DNA of 64,000 bases from NCBI GenBank assembly GCA_002013415.1, contig MAEX01000005.1, positions 124,001-188,000 of the forward strand. The letters run 5' to 3'. The first letter of the stretch is position 1. Each line of letters starts with the position of its first letter. The position numbers and the translations under genes were made by a program. Source of the stretch: Mycobacterium sp. D16Q14 (GTDB taxonomy: Bacteria > Actinomycetota > Actinomycetes > Mycobacteriales > Mycobacteriaceae). Positions 17,033 to 25,299 of the stretch are shown one piece after another. The notes below the pieces were generated by a model. That model was not told where the DNA came from. It searched no databases and was given only the letters and a program-made list of their open reading frames with translations.

Positions 17033-17380
17033 GTGAAGTCGGTAGTCAACGCGACCGTCGTCGCGGTTGCGGGTGCGGGTTTCTCGTTGGCGATGGCCGG
17101 GCTAGCCCATGCCGGTGGCCCAACCGATACGACCGGGCAGTTCTACTCCGACGCCTCCTCCACTCTTCAGGGTGAGGGCTACACGGTTGTCGTTGCAGGC
17201 CGCTCTGGCGATCAAGTGGGCCTCGACAATTGCCTTGTCGCGCATCAGGAAGCGTTCACCGTCAAGAAGGGTCAAGACGACCGCGGAAAGATGGTCCACG
17301 TGACCCTGCGCTGCTACAAGGCAGAGGTCGCGGCGGCTAAGAAGGCTGCTGAGGATAAGGCGAAGTCCGCAGCGACGTAG
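17033..17380 (+). CDS. Small secreted protein, one predicted disulfide
   Basis: A 115-residue exported protein. The GTG at 17033 has a strong GGTGGAGG 8 nt upstream and begins a classic signal peptide (VKSVVNATVVAVAGAGFSLA..., cleavage after AHA at residues 26-28). The mature part is about 85 residues with two cysteines (LDNCLV and LRCYK) that can form one disulfide and a C-terminal Ala/Lys helix. I do not recognise the family. It is divergent from desA1, with a 215-bp gap, and its 3' end overlaps the following convergent TetR gene by 44 bp. Confidence 0.75.
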   Translation: MKSVVNATVVAVAGAGFSLAMAGLAHAGGPTDTTGQFYSDASSTLQGEGYTVVVAGRSGDQVGLDNCLVAHQEAFTVKKGQDDRGKMVHVTLRCYKAEVAAAKKAAEDKAKSAAT

Positions 17381-17993
17381 TCGACCCCGTCGCCCCGCTC
17401 GACGGTGTCGCGGTAGCGCCCTGCAGCAGTATCTGCACGCAGTAGTCCACGAACCGCTGCCGACCCACGTTCAGCTCCTCGTTCAGGTATGCCCTGAAAA
17501 GACTTGTCAGCGCGCCCACCAGGTTGGTTGCCACCAATTGTTGCTGTACCTCGTCGGCGAGGTTGGTGCTGAGCTTTCCCTGTAACAACGCGACGAATCG
17601 CGGCAGCCAGTCATAACCGGATTCCGAGAGCGTCGGCTCAAAGGTCGGCGCTATCAGCAGGACTCGACCCATGGTGGGTTCGTCGACCATGAGCCGGACA
17701 AAAGCGTCGACACCCTCATGTGCGGAACGGGCACCGCTGAGCGCTTCGATTGCGCGAAAGCCCACGTGGTCGTAAACCGCACGAACAAAGGTGTCGCGGT
17801 CGGAGAAGTTCTCGTAGAAGTACCGCTCGGTCATGCCAGCGGATCGGCATACGGCCCGGACGGTCACGGCCGGCCGGGGGCTGAGCCCCAGCAGTCGCAC
17901 GCCGGCCGCCATGAGCTCGCGCCGCCGCTCGTCTGCGCGCTCGGCCGCTGAGATGCCCGCCCAGCTACGTCGTTGCGCTTGACCGCTGGCCAC
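17337..17993 (-). CDS. TetR-family regulator
   Basis: A 218-residue regulator. The HTH occupies residues about 25-72, with VTVRAVCRSAGMTERYFYENFSDRD (recognition helix around TERYFYENF). The ligand-binding C-domain is generic. The start is GTG at 17993. The last 14 codons run through the 3' end of the secreted-protein gene on the other strand, so the true end of function may be earlier. It is divergent from the DUF2236 oxygenase pair with a 74-bp intergenic region that holds a strong palindrome, so it probably represses those genes. Confidence 0.85.
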   Translation of the reverse strand: MASGQAQRRSWAGISAAERADERRRELMAAGVRLLGLSPRPAVTVRAVCRSAGMTERYFYENFSDRDTFVRAVYDHVGFRAIEALSGARSAHEGVDAFVRLMVDEPTMGRVLLIAPTFEPTLSESGYDWLPRFVALLQGKLSTNLADEVQQQLVATNLVGALTSLFRAYLNEELNVGRQRFVDYCVQILLQGATATPSSGATGSTTSLRTSPYPQQPS

Positions 17994-18011
17994 GGGCCTC
18001 CTAGTCTGATA

Positions 18012-18030
18012 TCAAAGTTGACAACCTTGA
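18012..18030. promoter_or_regulatory. Palindromic operator between TetR and oxygenase genes
   Basis: TCAAAGTTG-A-CAACCTTGA: 9-bp arms matching at 8 of 9 positions around a single central A. It lies in the 74-bp divergent promoter region between the TetR gene (start 17993) and the DUF2236 gene (start 18068), the usual place of a TetR operator that controls both. Binding is inferred. Confidence 0.6.
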
Positions 18031-18067
18031 TTGTCACTATACGTCGAACTGCAACGGAGCGTTCCGA

Positions 18068-19084
18068 ATGGTTAACGATATGTCCGAGCTCGCCGAGACG
18101 CAGCCTGTCGCGGAATCCGGCACCTTCATGTCGGGCTGTCCGGTGAGCCACGGAGCGGGTCCGGCGATGCCTGTGCCACTGGGCCCTGAGTCGTTGACAT
18201 GGAAGTACTTCGGGGATTGGCGGGGAGTGCTGCAGGGACCGTATGCCGGGTCCATGCAGAACATGCATCCGCAGTTGGGTGCCGCAGTGGAAGAGCATTC
18301 GTTGTTCTTCCGGGAGCGCTGGCAGCGCCTCCTGCGCTCGCTGTACCCGATCGGGGGCGTCGTGTTCGACGGGGACAGGGCCCTCAGGACGGGCGCCGAG
18401 GTGCGCGACTATCACATCGGTATCAAGGGGGTCGACGCTCAGGGGCGGCGGTACAGCGCACTCAATCCTGATGTCTTCTATTGGGCACACGCCACCTTCT
18501 TCATGGGCACGATCATCGTGGCGGACTGGCTCAGCGGTGGTATCGGCGAGGCCGAAAAGCGGCAGCTGTTCGACGAGCACGTGCAGTGGTATCGCATGTA
18601 CGGCATGAGCATGCGGCCCGTTCCCGAAACCTGGGAGGACTTCCAGGTGTACTGGGAGCATATGTGCGCGAATGTGTTGGAGGACAACAAGGCTGCGCGG
18701 GACGTGCTCGACCTGTCCACGCTGGCGGTGCCGCCGTTCGCGCCATGGATTCCCGAGCGTCTGTGGCGGTTCCAGCGTCGTTTGGTGGCACCGATGTTCG
18801 TGTGGATGACCGTTGGGCTGTATCACCCGTCGGTCCGAGAGCGGTTTGGGTACACATGGTCAGCACGTGACGAGTGGCTGCACCGCAAGTTCGGTCAGGG
18901 TGTCAATCTGCTGTTCAAGTTTGTGCCCGAACGCAAGCGGCGCCACCCGCGGGCCCGGGCCGGCTGGGACCGTGCCACGGGAAGGATTCCCACCGACGCC
19001 CCACTGGTGCAGACCCCGGATCGCAACCTGCCACCGTTGGATACCTGGGGTAGTTCCCGGCACTACAACCCAAAGGTTTCCTGA
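18068..19084 (+). CDS. MpaB/DUF2236 family oxygenase, copy 1
   Basis: A 338-residue protein of the DUF2236 (mpaB/rubber oxygenase-like) family. These proteins carry a b-type heme and cleave or oxidise alkenyl lipids or isoprenoids. The conserved block HPQLGAAVEEHS is near residue 68, followed by GAEVRDYHIGIKG and DVFYWAHATFF, whose His residues are candidate heme ligands, and by QWYRMYGMSMRPVP. A short Cys-containing SGCPVSHGAG motif lies near residue 20. It is followed by a close paralog 105 bp later and is controlled, by position, by the divergent TetR. Confidence 0.82.
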   Translation: MVNDMSELAETQPVAESGTFMSGCPVSHGAGPAMPVPLGPESLTWKYFGDWRGVLQGPYAGSMQNMHPQLGAAVEEHSLFFRERWQRLLRSLYPIGGVVFDGDRALRTGAEVRDYHIGIKGVDAQGRRYSALNPDVFYWAHATFFMGTIIVADWLSGGIGEAEKRQLFDEHVQWYRMYGMSMRPVPETWEDFQVYWEHMCANVLEDNKAARDVLDLSTLAVPPFAPWIPERLWRFQRRLVAPMFVWMTVGLYHPSVRERFGYTWSARDEWLHRKFGQGVNLLFKFVPERKRRHPRARAGWDRATGRIPTDAPLVQTPDRNLPPLDTWGSSRHYNPKVS

Positions 19085-19140
19085 CCCCGGCCATTTTGGT
19101 GCTTGACGTGACCACATAGGGCGCCTTAACGTCGTCCCAT

Positions 19141-19160
19141 AACTGAATATCAATTCAGTT
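19141..19160. promoter_or_regulatory. Perfect palindrome upstream of second oxygenase gene
   Basis: AACTGAAT-ATCA-ATTCAGTT, perfect 8-bp arms with 4-nt centre, 30 bp before the start of the second DUF2236 gene. It differs from the operator before the first copy, so the second copy may have its own promoter and regulator. Function inferred from symmetry and position. Confidence 0.5.
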
Positions 19161-19189
19161 TCTGGCGATAAGCGACACCGGAGCACGTT

Positions 19190-20173
19190 ATGACTGACGG
19201 CGAGGTCGATTCTCTGACGGCGGGGTGCCCGGTCACCCACGGTTCGGATCGGTCCATGCCGGTGCCGCTGGGACCGGAGTCGTTGACGTGGAAACTCACC
19301 GCGGACTGGTCCGGGATGTTGATGGGCTCCTACGCCACCGCGATGCAGAACATGCACCCGAAACTCGGTGCCGCCGTCGAGGAGCACTCCACCTTTCTGC
19401 GTGAACGGTGGGAACGGCTCCTGCGGTCGCTGTATCCGATCACCGGCGTGGTCTTCGACGGGGATCGTGCGCCGATAACGGGCGCCGAGGTGCGCGGATA
19501 TCACGTCGGCATCAAAGGTGTTGACAGTCAAGGGCGCCGGTACAGCGCGCTCGACCCCGACGTCTTCTATTGGGCCCACGCAACCTTCTTCAAGGCGTTG
19601 TTGCTCTCGGTGGAGCGGTTTGGTGGGGGACTTACCGAGGCGCAGAAGCGGCAGCTTTTCGATGAGCACATCGTCTGGTACCAGATGTACGGGATGAGCA
19701 TGCGGCCGGTGCCCAAGACCTGGGAGGAGTTTCAGGACTATTGGGATGACATGTGCGCCAACGTCTTAGAGGATAACAAGGCGACGCGTGATCTGCTGGA
19801 TTTCGCCCAGTTGCCCAAGCCGCCGTTCTTGCCGTTGATGCCGGCCTGGATATGGCGCATAGCGCTTCCCATCTTCACCCGGTTCTCTGAGTGGGTGATG
19901 GTTGGAATGTTCGATGATTCCGTGCGAAAGCGCCTGGGGTACACGTGGACCGACCGCGACGAGCGGCGTCTTGAGCGGCTGGGGCGGGTAAACCACGCGA
20001 TCTTCCGCCTCGTGCCGTTCCGGTTGAGAAAACATCCGCGTGCACGAGCGGGGTGGGACCGGGCGACCGGGCGGATGCCCGCCGACGCGCCATTGCCGCA
20101 GACTTCAACGCGCTATCTGCCTCCGGCGGGGCTGCGCGACAGTCCCCACCACTACAGCCCCACGGCGTCCTAA
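19190..20173 (+). CDS. MpaB/DUF2236 family oxygenase, copy 2
   Basis: A 327-residue paralog of the previous gene with the same motif order: AGCPVTHGSD, HPKLGAAVEEHS, GAEVRGYHVGIKG, DVFYWAHATFF and WYQMYGMSMRPVP. Identity looks about two thirds across the alignment, so the pair comes from a tandem duplication that has since diverged. The likely activity is heme-dependent oxygenation of a lipid-like substrate. It is separated by an intergenic palindrome and so may be differently expressed. A GAP-family membrane gene follows 56 bp later on the same strand. Confidence 0.82.
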   Translation: MTDGEVDSLTAGCPVTHGSDRSMPVPLGPESLTWKLTADWSGMLMGSYATAMQNMHPKLGAAVEEHSTFLRERWERLLRSLYPITGVVFDGDRAPITGAEVRGYHVGIKGVDSQGRRYSALDPDVFYWAHATFFKALLLSVERFGGGLTEAQKRQLFDEHIVWYQMYGMSMRPVPKTWEEFQDYWDDMCANVLEDNKATRDLLDFAQLPKPPFLPLMPAWIWRIALPIFTRFSEWVMVGMFDDSVRKRLGYTWTDRDERRLERLGRVNHAIFRLVPFRLRKHPRARAGWDRATGRMPADAPLPQTSTRYLPPAGLRDSPHHYSPTAS

Positions 20174-20229
20174 CGGGCGGGCTGCCTATCTGTACTTTTC
20201 GCCGGTGACATCGTGTTCATGGTGCGAAG

Positions 20230-20913
20230 ATGCTGCTCATGGCAGGAAGTTGGGGCTCGGTTCTCACCGGGCTTGTTCCGCTCGGACTGGTTATCGCGCT
20301 GTCGCCGATCACGGTCATCCCGGCGGTGTTGGTCTTGCAGTCGCCGAGGCCGCGGCCCAGTGGTCTGGCCTTCCTTGCCGGGTGGCTGTTGAGCCTGGCC
20401 GCGCTTACGGCGCTGTGCGTCGGTGCCACCGGCTTACTCGGCGGGCTGCACCGATCGGTGCCGAACTGGGCCTCGTGGGTGCGCGTGGTTCTTGGCTCGG
20501 CGCTCATCCTGTTCGGTATCTATCGGTGGCTCACTCGGCATCATCACACCGAGTCGCCGGGCTGGATGCGATCGTTCGGCACGATCGGCCCGGCGCGGGC
20601 GGCGATAACGGGGGCGGCTTTGGTCGTGGTGCGGCCCGACGTCCTATTCATTTGCGTTCCAGCGGGATTGGCGATCGGCGCCAGCGGGCTGGATGCCGCG
20701 GATCGCTGGATGGCCGCGGCGTTCTTCGTCGCCGTCGCCGCATCGACAGTCGCCGCCCCGATACTGGCCTACGCAGCCGCAGGCCACCGCCTCGACGACA
20801 CCATGGGCCGGCTCAAGGATTGGATGGAGGAGAACAACGCGGCCTTGATGGCGACAATCCTGGTCGTGATCGGTGTGATGGTGCTGTACAACGGAATTCA
20901 CGCGCTGAGGTGA
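20230..20913 (+). CDS. GAP-family membrane protein
   Basis: A 227-residue protein with six predicted transmembrane segments (about residues 10-30, 40-60, 74-91, 115-140, 155-180, 205-225). The sequence PLGLVIALSPITVIPAVLVLQSPRP at the start is the signature of the actinobacterial GAP family, named for the protein needed to bring glycopeptidolipids to the mycobacterial surface. Whether this copy moves lipids is not shown. The start is ATG at 20230, or the ATG at 20239. It is convergent with the SDR gene, 9 nt apart. Confidence 0.78.
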   Translation: MLLMAGSWGSVLTGLVPLGLVIALSPITVIPAVLVLQSPRPRPSGLAFLAGWLLSLAALTALCVGATGLLGGLHRSVPNWASWVRVVLGSALILFGIYRWLTRHHHTESPGWMRSFGTIGPARAAITGAALVVVRPDVLFICVPAGLAIGASGLDAADRWMAAAFFVAVAASTVAAPILAYAAAGHRLDDTMGRLKDWMEENNAALMATILVVIGVMVLYNGIHALR

Positions 20914-20922
20914 GAAGGTCTG

Positions 20923-21780
20923 CTACCTGCGCACCGGCAGGGGCTCGACGCCGACCAGTTCGCAGCTCTTGGCGTAAAGATCATCCTGCGCCGCTACATT
21001 TTTCGTGTAGCGCCGTACCGGGCTCGGCTTTTGCGCGGTGAGGTATTCCCCATTGCGCCCGTGGTGTTCCTCCGCGACCGCCATGTCGGTGATCAGCTGG
21101 CTGGGCCGCTCCGGTGTGATCAGCGCCAGCATCACCAGCGGCCGGATGGGCTGCGGTATCTCACGCCAGATCTCGGATCTGACGTTGCCGGGATGTAGCG
21201 CGTTCGACGTGACTCCAGCGGGGAGGCGGCGGGCAAGGGCATTGCTGAACATGAGATTACCCATTTTCGACTGCGCATAGGCGGAGAAGGTGAAGTAGAA
21301 ATGCCTTCCACGCCAGGTCTTTTCATTGATCCTGCCCACGCTGTGGGCGACGGAGGCCAGGTGGATGACGCGGGCATCGCCGGTTCGGGCGGCCTGCAGT
21401 TGCGGAAGCAGCAGGTGCGTCAGCAGGAAGGGGCCCAGATAGTTGGCCCCCCACTGCAGTTCGAATCCGTCCGCGGTGCTGGACTGGCGCATCGGTGAGG
21501 CGCCGGCATTGTTGATCAGCACGTCGACCTGGGGATGCTGTGCGGCCAGCTCGCCGGCGAAGCGGTGGATGTGCTCGAACGAGGACAGATCCAGCGACAT
21601 GACGTCGACGGGAGCGCTGGGCGTTGCGGCCAGGATTTCATCGCGCGCTGCCTGGGCCTTCTGCTGATTGCGGCAGGCCATCACGATGGTGTGCCCATCG
21701 GCGGCCAGCCGGTGTGCCGTGGCTAGGCCGATTCCGGCGTTCGCGCCGGTGATGACCACTGTCCTTGGGGTACTGGACAT
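20923..21780 (-). CDS. Short-chain dehydrogenase/reductase
   Basis: A 285-residue SDR related to retinol/protochlorophyllide-type reductases. The NADP loop is TGANAGIGLATAHRLA (about residues 11-26), NNAG is present at about 91-94 and the catalytic segment is YAQSKMGN (Tyr and Lys, about 187-194). Extra residues at the C-terminus (about 40) are typical of the retinol-dehydrogenase-like subfamily. Substrate unknown. A membrane-protein gene lies 39 bp upstream on the same strand and may be cotranscribed. Confidence 0.85.
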   Translation of the reverse strand: MSSTPRTVVITGANAGIGLATAHRLAADGHTIVMACRNQQKAQAARDEILAATPSAPVDVMSLDLSSFEHIHRFAGELAAQHPQVDVLINNAGASPMRQSSTADGFELQWGANYLGPFLLTHLLLPQLQAARTGDARVIHLASVAHSVGRINEKTWRGRHFYFTFSAYAQSKMGNLMFSNALARRLPAGVTSNALHPGNVRSEIWREIPQPIRPLVMLALITPERPSQLITDMAVAEEHHGRNGEYLTAQKPSPVRRYTKNVAAQDDLYAKSCELVGVEPLPVRR

Positions 21781-21819
21781 GCAGATCTCCTCGTTGAGAT
21801 GTTCGGAACAGGGGGAGCT

Positions 21820-22317
21820 TCACTCGGCGGCGGTCGGGTGTCGACCGGAGGACTGCCAGACAAGGCGCAGGGCTCTCAGGGCGAACAGTAGCGCGATCGC
21901 GGTGAGAACCACGCGGACGAGGTTCAGCACGTTCCATTGCAGCGCGAGCTGATGTAGCTCACTGGGAGTTTCGCCCAGCGCACCGAAGAAGAGCGTCATG
22001 TTGAGCTTGACGATGACATAGACGGACAGGGCGACGGCCGCGATCTCGACGAGGCAGGCCAGGAACAGCGAGAGTTTCTCGGGGGCTCTGCGCGGGGTGC
22101 GCACGAACCAGACGATCAGGGTGATGGCGGCGATCTGGGTGAGCGGGATGTAGTAGTACACGGGGTTCGCCACCTCGGTGAACTGCTGAAATGCCTTCAG
22201 CTGCTCCTTGGTGTCACCAGCGATGTTCGGTCCTATCACGATGGCCTCGTAGAGGTTTCCGAAGAACCACATCGCGATCCCGAACACGGTGAAGTAAATC
22301 AGTATTCGACGGCCCAT
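21820..22317 (-). CDS. Four-helix membrane protein, unknown
   Basis: A 165-residue integral membrane protein with four predicted transmembrane helices (about residues 5-25, 49-69, 78-100, 128-150). The ATG at 22317 is preceded by GGGAG at a good distance; the frame is open for 43 codons upstream, but that part is polar and lacks a ribosome binding site. It has features of DUF1772-like proteins but I cannot place it firmly. It is divergent from another membrane protein gene (start 22420) with a 102-bp gap. Confidence 0.65.
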   Translation of the reverse strand: MGRRILIYFTVFGIAMWFFGNLYEAIVIGPNIAGDTKEQLKAFQQFTEVANPVYYYIPLTQIAAITLIVWFVRTPRRAPEKLSLFLACLVEIAAVALSVYVIVKLNMTLFFGALGETPSELHQLALQWNVLNLVRVVLTAIALLFALRALRLVWQSSGRHPTAAE

Positions 22318-22419
22318 TGGCACATACTCCCAAGATTGGGGAACGATACGGCCGAAAGTCGTCGAAATATGGCCAGCGGCGGGCTTTCGGTGCTGCGGCG
22401 GGACCGATACCGTCTGCGC

Positions 22420-22884
22420 GTGACCAAGGTATTGCTCTCGATCCACGTGCTAGCGGTGATCCTCGCGGTGGGCCCAATCACTGTGGCGGCCAGCATGTTT
22501 CCAGCGTTCGCACGTCGCGCCGCGGCCTCGCCCGACGGCATTAGCGAGCTAGGGAGCCTGCGCACCCTGCATCGGGTCTGCCGGGTGTACGCGGCGGTAG
22601 GTATCGCGATTCCGATGTTCGGGCTGCCGCTGGCCGATCTGATGGGCGTCCTGGGCGCCCCCTGGCTGATCGCATCGCTGGTGCTGACGGGGGCGGCAGC
22701 GGCGGTGCTGGTGTTTGTGGTGTTGCCGCGGCAGCAGCGGGTGCTGGCCCAGCTGGGCGCAGGTGAGTCGCTCGATGGGCGGGTGTTCGTGCGGTTGGCG
22801 ATGTTCACCGGGATCTTCAACCTGCTGTGGACGGTGGTCACCGTGCTGATGATCGTGCGCCCGGGGTCCAGCACCGGCGTGTGA
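22420..22884 (+). CDS. DUF2269-like membrane protein
   Basis: A 154-residue membrane protein with four predicted helices: VLLSIHVLAVILAVGPITVAA at the start, then about residues 58-78, 81-103 and 128-148. The pattern of an N-terminal HVL...GP...A helix resembles DUF2269. The GTG at 22420 begins directly at the first helix; an ATG at 22369 would add 17 polar residues. Function unknown. It is followed 50 bp later by an EamA transporter gene on the same strand. Confidence 0.6.
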   Translation: MTKVLLSIHVLAVILAVGPITVAASMFPAFARRAAASPDGISELGSLRTLHRVCRVYAAVGIAIPMFGLPLADLMGVLGAPWLIASLVLTGAAAAVLVFVVLPRQQRVLAQLGAGESLDGRVFVRLAMFTGIFNLLWTVVTVLMIVRPGSSTGV

Positions 22885-22934
22885 CGTCCGAAATCCGCTG
22901 GCGCTTGTGGTCAGTTGTGCTGTGGAATCACTCA

Positions 22935-23837
22935 GTGGACACCGCGACCGTCGCTCCGACCCGCAATCGCTGGCTCCCTCTTCAGTTCGCCGCTCTTGCC
23001 CTGGTGTGGGGTGCGAGTTTCCTCTTCATCAAGGTCGGTCTGCAGGGGCTTTCGGCGCTGCAGGTGGCGGCAGCGCGCCTGGATTTCGGTGCCCTGACTC
23101 TGGTTTTCCTGGTTCTGCTGCTGCGAGTTCCGCTGCCGCGCCAGGCCAAGGTGTGGGGACATATCGGCGTCGTCTCACTGACGCTGTGCGTTGTTCCGTT
23201 CGTGCTGTATCCGTGGGCCGAGCAGACCATCGACTCCGGGTTGGCGAGTATCTATAACGCGGCAACCCCCTTGATGACCACGCTGGTGACACTGATGGCG
23301 CTGCGGGCCGAGCGCCCCGGCCGGATGCAGCTACTCGGATTGGCGCTCGGGTTCGTGGGTGTGTGCGTGGTGTTGGCCCCATGGCAGCTGCTCGGTCACG
23401 GGGGCCCCGTGCTCGCACAATTCGCCTGTCTTGGGGCGACTCTGAGCTATGGGATCGGTTTCGTCTACATGCGCAAGTACGTCACGCCGCTGGGTCTGCC
23501 CGCGCTGGCGGTCGCCGGTATCCAGGTGGGTGTGGGGGCGGTGCTGATGACCGTCGTGGTGGCGCTCGTGGACCGCCACCGGATGGACGCGACTCCGGCG
23601 GTGGTGTTGAGCATGATGGCGCTTGGGGTGCTGGGGACCGGGTTGGCCTACGTCTGGAACACCCGCATCATCAACGGATGGGGTGCCACCGCGGCCTCGT
23701 CGGTCACCTATCTGACCCCGGTGATCGGGGTGCTGCTGGGCGCCTTGTTATTGGGCGAGCGCATCGGCTGGCATGAACCGCTGGGCGGGGCGATTGTGAT
23801 CGCCGGAATTGTGCTGAGCCGCAGGGGCAGTCGCTGA
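22935..23837 (+). CDS. EamA/DMT-family transporter
   Basis: A 300-residue transporter of the drug/metabolite superfamily. Ten transmembrane helices are expected in two EamA repeats (residues about 15-140 and 155-295). The typical first-helix sequence ALVWGASFLFIKVGLQGL and the second-repeat YLTPVIGVLLGALLLGERIGWHEPLGGAIVIAGI are clear. The transported compound is unknown; amino acids or metabolites are common in the family. The GTG at 22935 is chosen for a normal length. At its 3' end it faces the truncated AraC gene on the other strand, 7 nt away. Confidence 0.83.
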   Translation: MDTATVAPTRNRWLPLQFAALALVWGASFLFIKVGLQGLSALQVAAARLDFGALTLVFLVLLLRVPLPRQAKVWGHIGVVSLTLCVVPFVLYPWAEQTIDSGLASIYNAATPLMTTLVTLMALRAERPGRMQLLGLALGFVGVCVVLAPWQLLGHGGPVLAQFACLGATLSYGIGFVYMRKYVTPLGLPALAVAGIQVGVGAVLMTVVVALVDRHRMDATPAVVLSMMALGVLGTGLAYVWNTRIINGWGATAASSVTYLTPVIGVLLGALLLGERIGWHEPLGGAIVIAGIVLSRRGSR

Positions 23838-23844
23838 CCTGAGG

Positions 23845-23990
23845 TCATTGAGACCGGTGTCGCCGCTCGATGATGTAGCCGGTGGGCCGGTTGTCCCAGC
23901 AGCGCGGTGAACCGCTGCCTGAAGGCCGAGCGTGACTGCTGTGCGCGCTTGGCGAGCTCTGCGAAGGACCAGGGGTGCTGCCGCACCTTG
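23845..23990 (-). pseudogene. C-terminal remnant of an AraC-family regulator
   Basis: Minus-strand reading gives HPWSFAELAKRAQQSRSAFRQRFTALLGQP, split here as HPWSFAELAKRAQ and SRSAFRQRFTALLGQP, the second HTH helix pair of AraC regulators. A +1 shift is then needed to continue with TGYIIERRHRSQ and a TGA at 23847-23845. The gene therefore has its natural C-terminal end, convergent to the EamA gene, but lacks the cupin and first half of the HTH. Beyond 23990 the sequence is unrelated, so the gene was cut by an insertion or deletion, probably with the mobile-element scar that follows. Confidence 0.6.
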
Positions 23991-24019
23991 CCTCGGCACC
24001 AGACGCGAGGAGTCAGCGC

Positions 24020-24344
24020 GCCGTCGGCGCCAGCGCGTGAGGAAGCCACCCAAGCGATCGAGCGCCGCAAGACCGAACGCGAAACCGAGCACCACCGGCA
24101 ATACCAGGCAGCCGTTGCCAACTCCGACTACCGGTGGCTCCTAGAAGATCAACGCCAAATCACCAAGGTACTGCGCACCCATATGGCCAACCTGTTGCGC
24201 CGTATACGCCAAAATATCTCCGACGAACTGCTCTGGCAACAAGCCAACGAAACACACCAGCTAGCCGAAAAGCACTACAACGAACTCACCTCCCGCACTC
24301 AGAAGCTCACCGGCGCCGAAGATGCTGGAGTGCTGAAAAAATGA
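24020..24344 (+). pseudogene. Unrecognised charged helical fragment
   Basis: Plus-strand reading frame of about 108 codons to a TGA at 24342-24344. The protein is strongly helical and charged: EEATQAIERRKTERETEHH, then DYRWLLEDQRQITKV and RRIRQNISDELLWQQANE. Codons are A-richer than in the flanking genes. There is no start codon with a ribosome binding site, so it looks like the 3' end of a larger gene from a phage or plasmid. It lies between the AraC remnant and a phage-type hairpin. Function unknown. Confidence 0.4.
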
Positions 24345-24351
24345 CAAAGGT

Positions 24352-24395
24352 GCCCCCGCGCTCGAACCATCGGGGGGTGAGGTGAGCGCGGAGGC
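24352..24395 (+). terminator. Stem-loop after fragment, phage-style terminator
   Basis: GCCCCCGCGCTC at 24352-24363 pairs with GAGCGCGGAGGC at 24384-24395 (11 of 12 positions), with a 20-nt loop. A stem beginning with a G/C-rich run directly after a stop codon and with AAAAAATGACAAAGG ahead of it resembles terminators in mycobacteriophage genomes. It ends the fragment at 24020-24344. Confidence 0.5.
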
Positions 24396-25034
24396 AGTCG
24401 CAACCCTAACAGCGGATCGATGAATAGTTCGCTACAGACGGCCTTCGGTCCGTTCAGGCAGAGGCGGCATGTCGCCACTACCGCCGTGGGTGGCGGCGTG
24501 CGGGTGCGGCCACTTGGCCATCCGTGTCGTCGTCGCGACTGAGTGCGTGTCTTCGCCGCGCTTTCTGGCGTAGGTCAGGCGCAGGTTGTCCGGGGCCTCG
24601 GCGGGCTTGCGCGCATCTCCGGGGTGCCGTTGCGGTCGTCACACAATGGCCCGGCCGCTGAGGTCGGCAGCGTCACAAAGCAACGCCGACATGCGTCCTG
24701 TCGGACCGGTGGTGCGGAATCGATATCGAACCGATCGGCAGACCGCGCGGCTTCCGCTTCGATGACCAAAGAGGCGTTGGCTGCGCGCGAAACTCGGGCG
24801 CCTCGAGCCCCCGCGTCTCGCACATGTCGCGGATGGTCGTCGACAGCGGGTTGCGAATCCGGTCCAGCTCGTCGCTGGCGCGGCCGTTGACCCGGCCGAG
24901 TGCCATAGCGTCGCCTGGCGTCGGTCTCGGTGATCCCTTGCTGTCGGGGTGGTGTCCTTGTCGCGCGGGAAGGGCTCGACGTGGCTCACGCGCGTGTCAT
25001 CGCCGTGCAGCACGTCGCGGCGCCCGCCCTTGCG
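24396..25034. other. No convincing gene; decayed sequence
   Basis: About 640 bp with only short overlapping reading frames on both strands, none with a recognisable motif, a ribosome binding site or a consistent codon bias. On minus, 24673-24906 gives a 77-residue frame (RVNGRASDELDRIRNPLS) that could be a remnant of a larger protein. No integrase catalytic block was found. It is best read as degenerate mobile-element DNA. Confidence 0.5.
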
Positions 25035-25299
25035 GGCCGTGGCCCAGCTGGTTGCGTTGGGCCGATCGGTGAATAGCGCGGCCAAAGAGCTTGGCGTAAG
25101 CCAACCTTGGCTGTCGCGCCGAACCCTTGGCGGCGTTCGATGGTAAGTCGAGGAAGTGGACAGCATCTGCGACAAGCTCGGCCTTGACGCGAACTACATC
25201 CTCACCGGATATCGCTCACTGCCAGACGGCGATGACGACGGTGCTACTGGTGCCCCCACCAGGGCTCGAACCTGGGACCTGCGGATTAAAAGTCCGTAG
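25035..25299 (+). pseudogene. Phage-repressor-like HTH remnant reading into tRNA-Lys
   Basis: Plus-strand frame LVALGRSVNSAAKELGVSQ then PWLSRRTLGGVRW, an in-frame TAA at 25144-25146, then VEEVDSICDKLGLDANYILTG, continuing to a TAG at 25297-25299. The two halves fit one HTH-XRE protein of the kind used as phage immunity repressor (helix-turn-helix followed by VEEV..IC..LGL...YILTG). The nonsense codon and the missing N-terminus show it is broken. The last 16 codons are antisense to the tRNA-Lys gene (25248-25323), as expected if the repressor gene of an integrated element contained its attachment site. Confidence 0.6.

Noticed and set aside
24349..24368. GGTGCCCCCGCGCTCGAACC resembles the 3' end of tRNA-Lys (25249 onward) and could be an att duplicate.
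   Set aside because: It needs a 4-nt gap to align and is better explained as the left arm of the stem-loop at 24352-24395.
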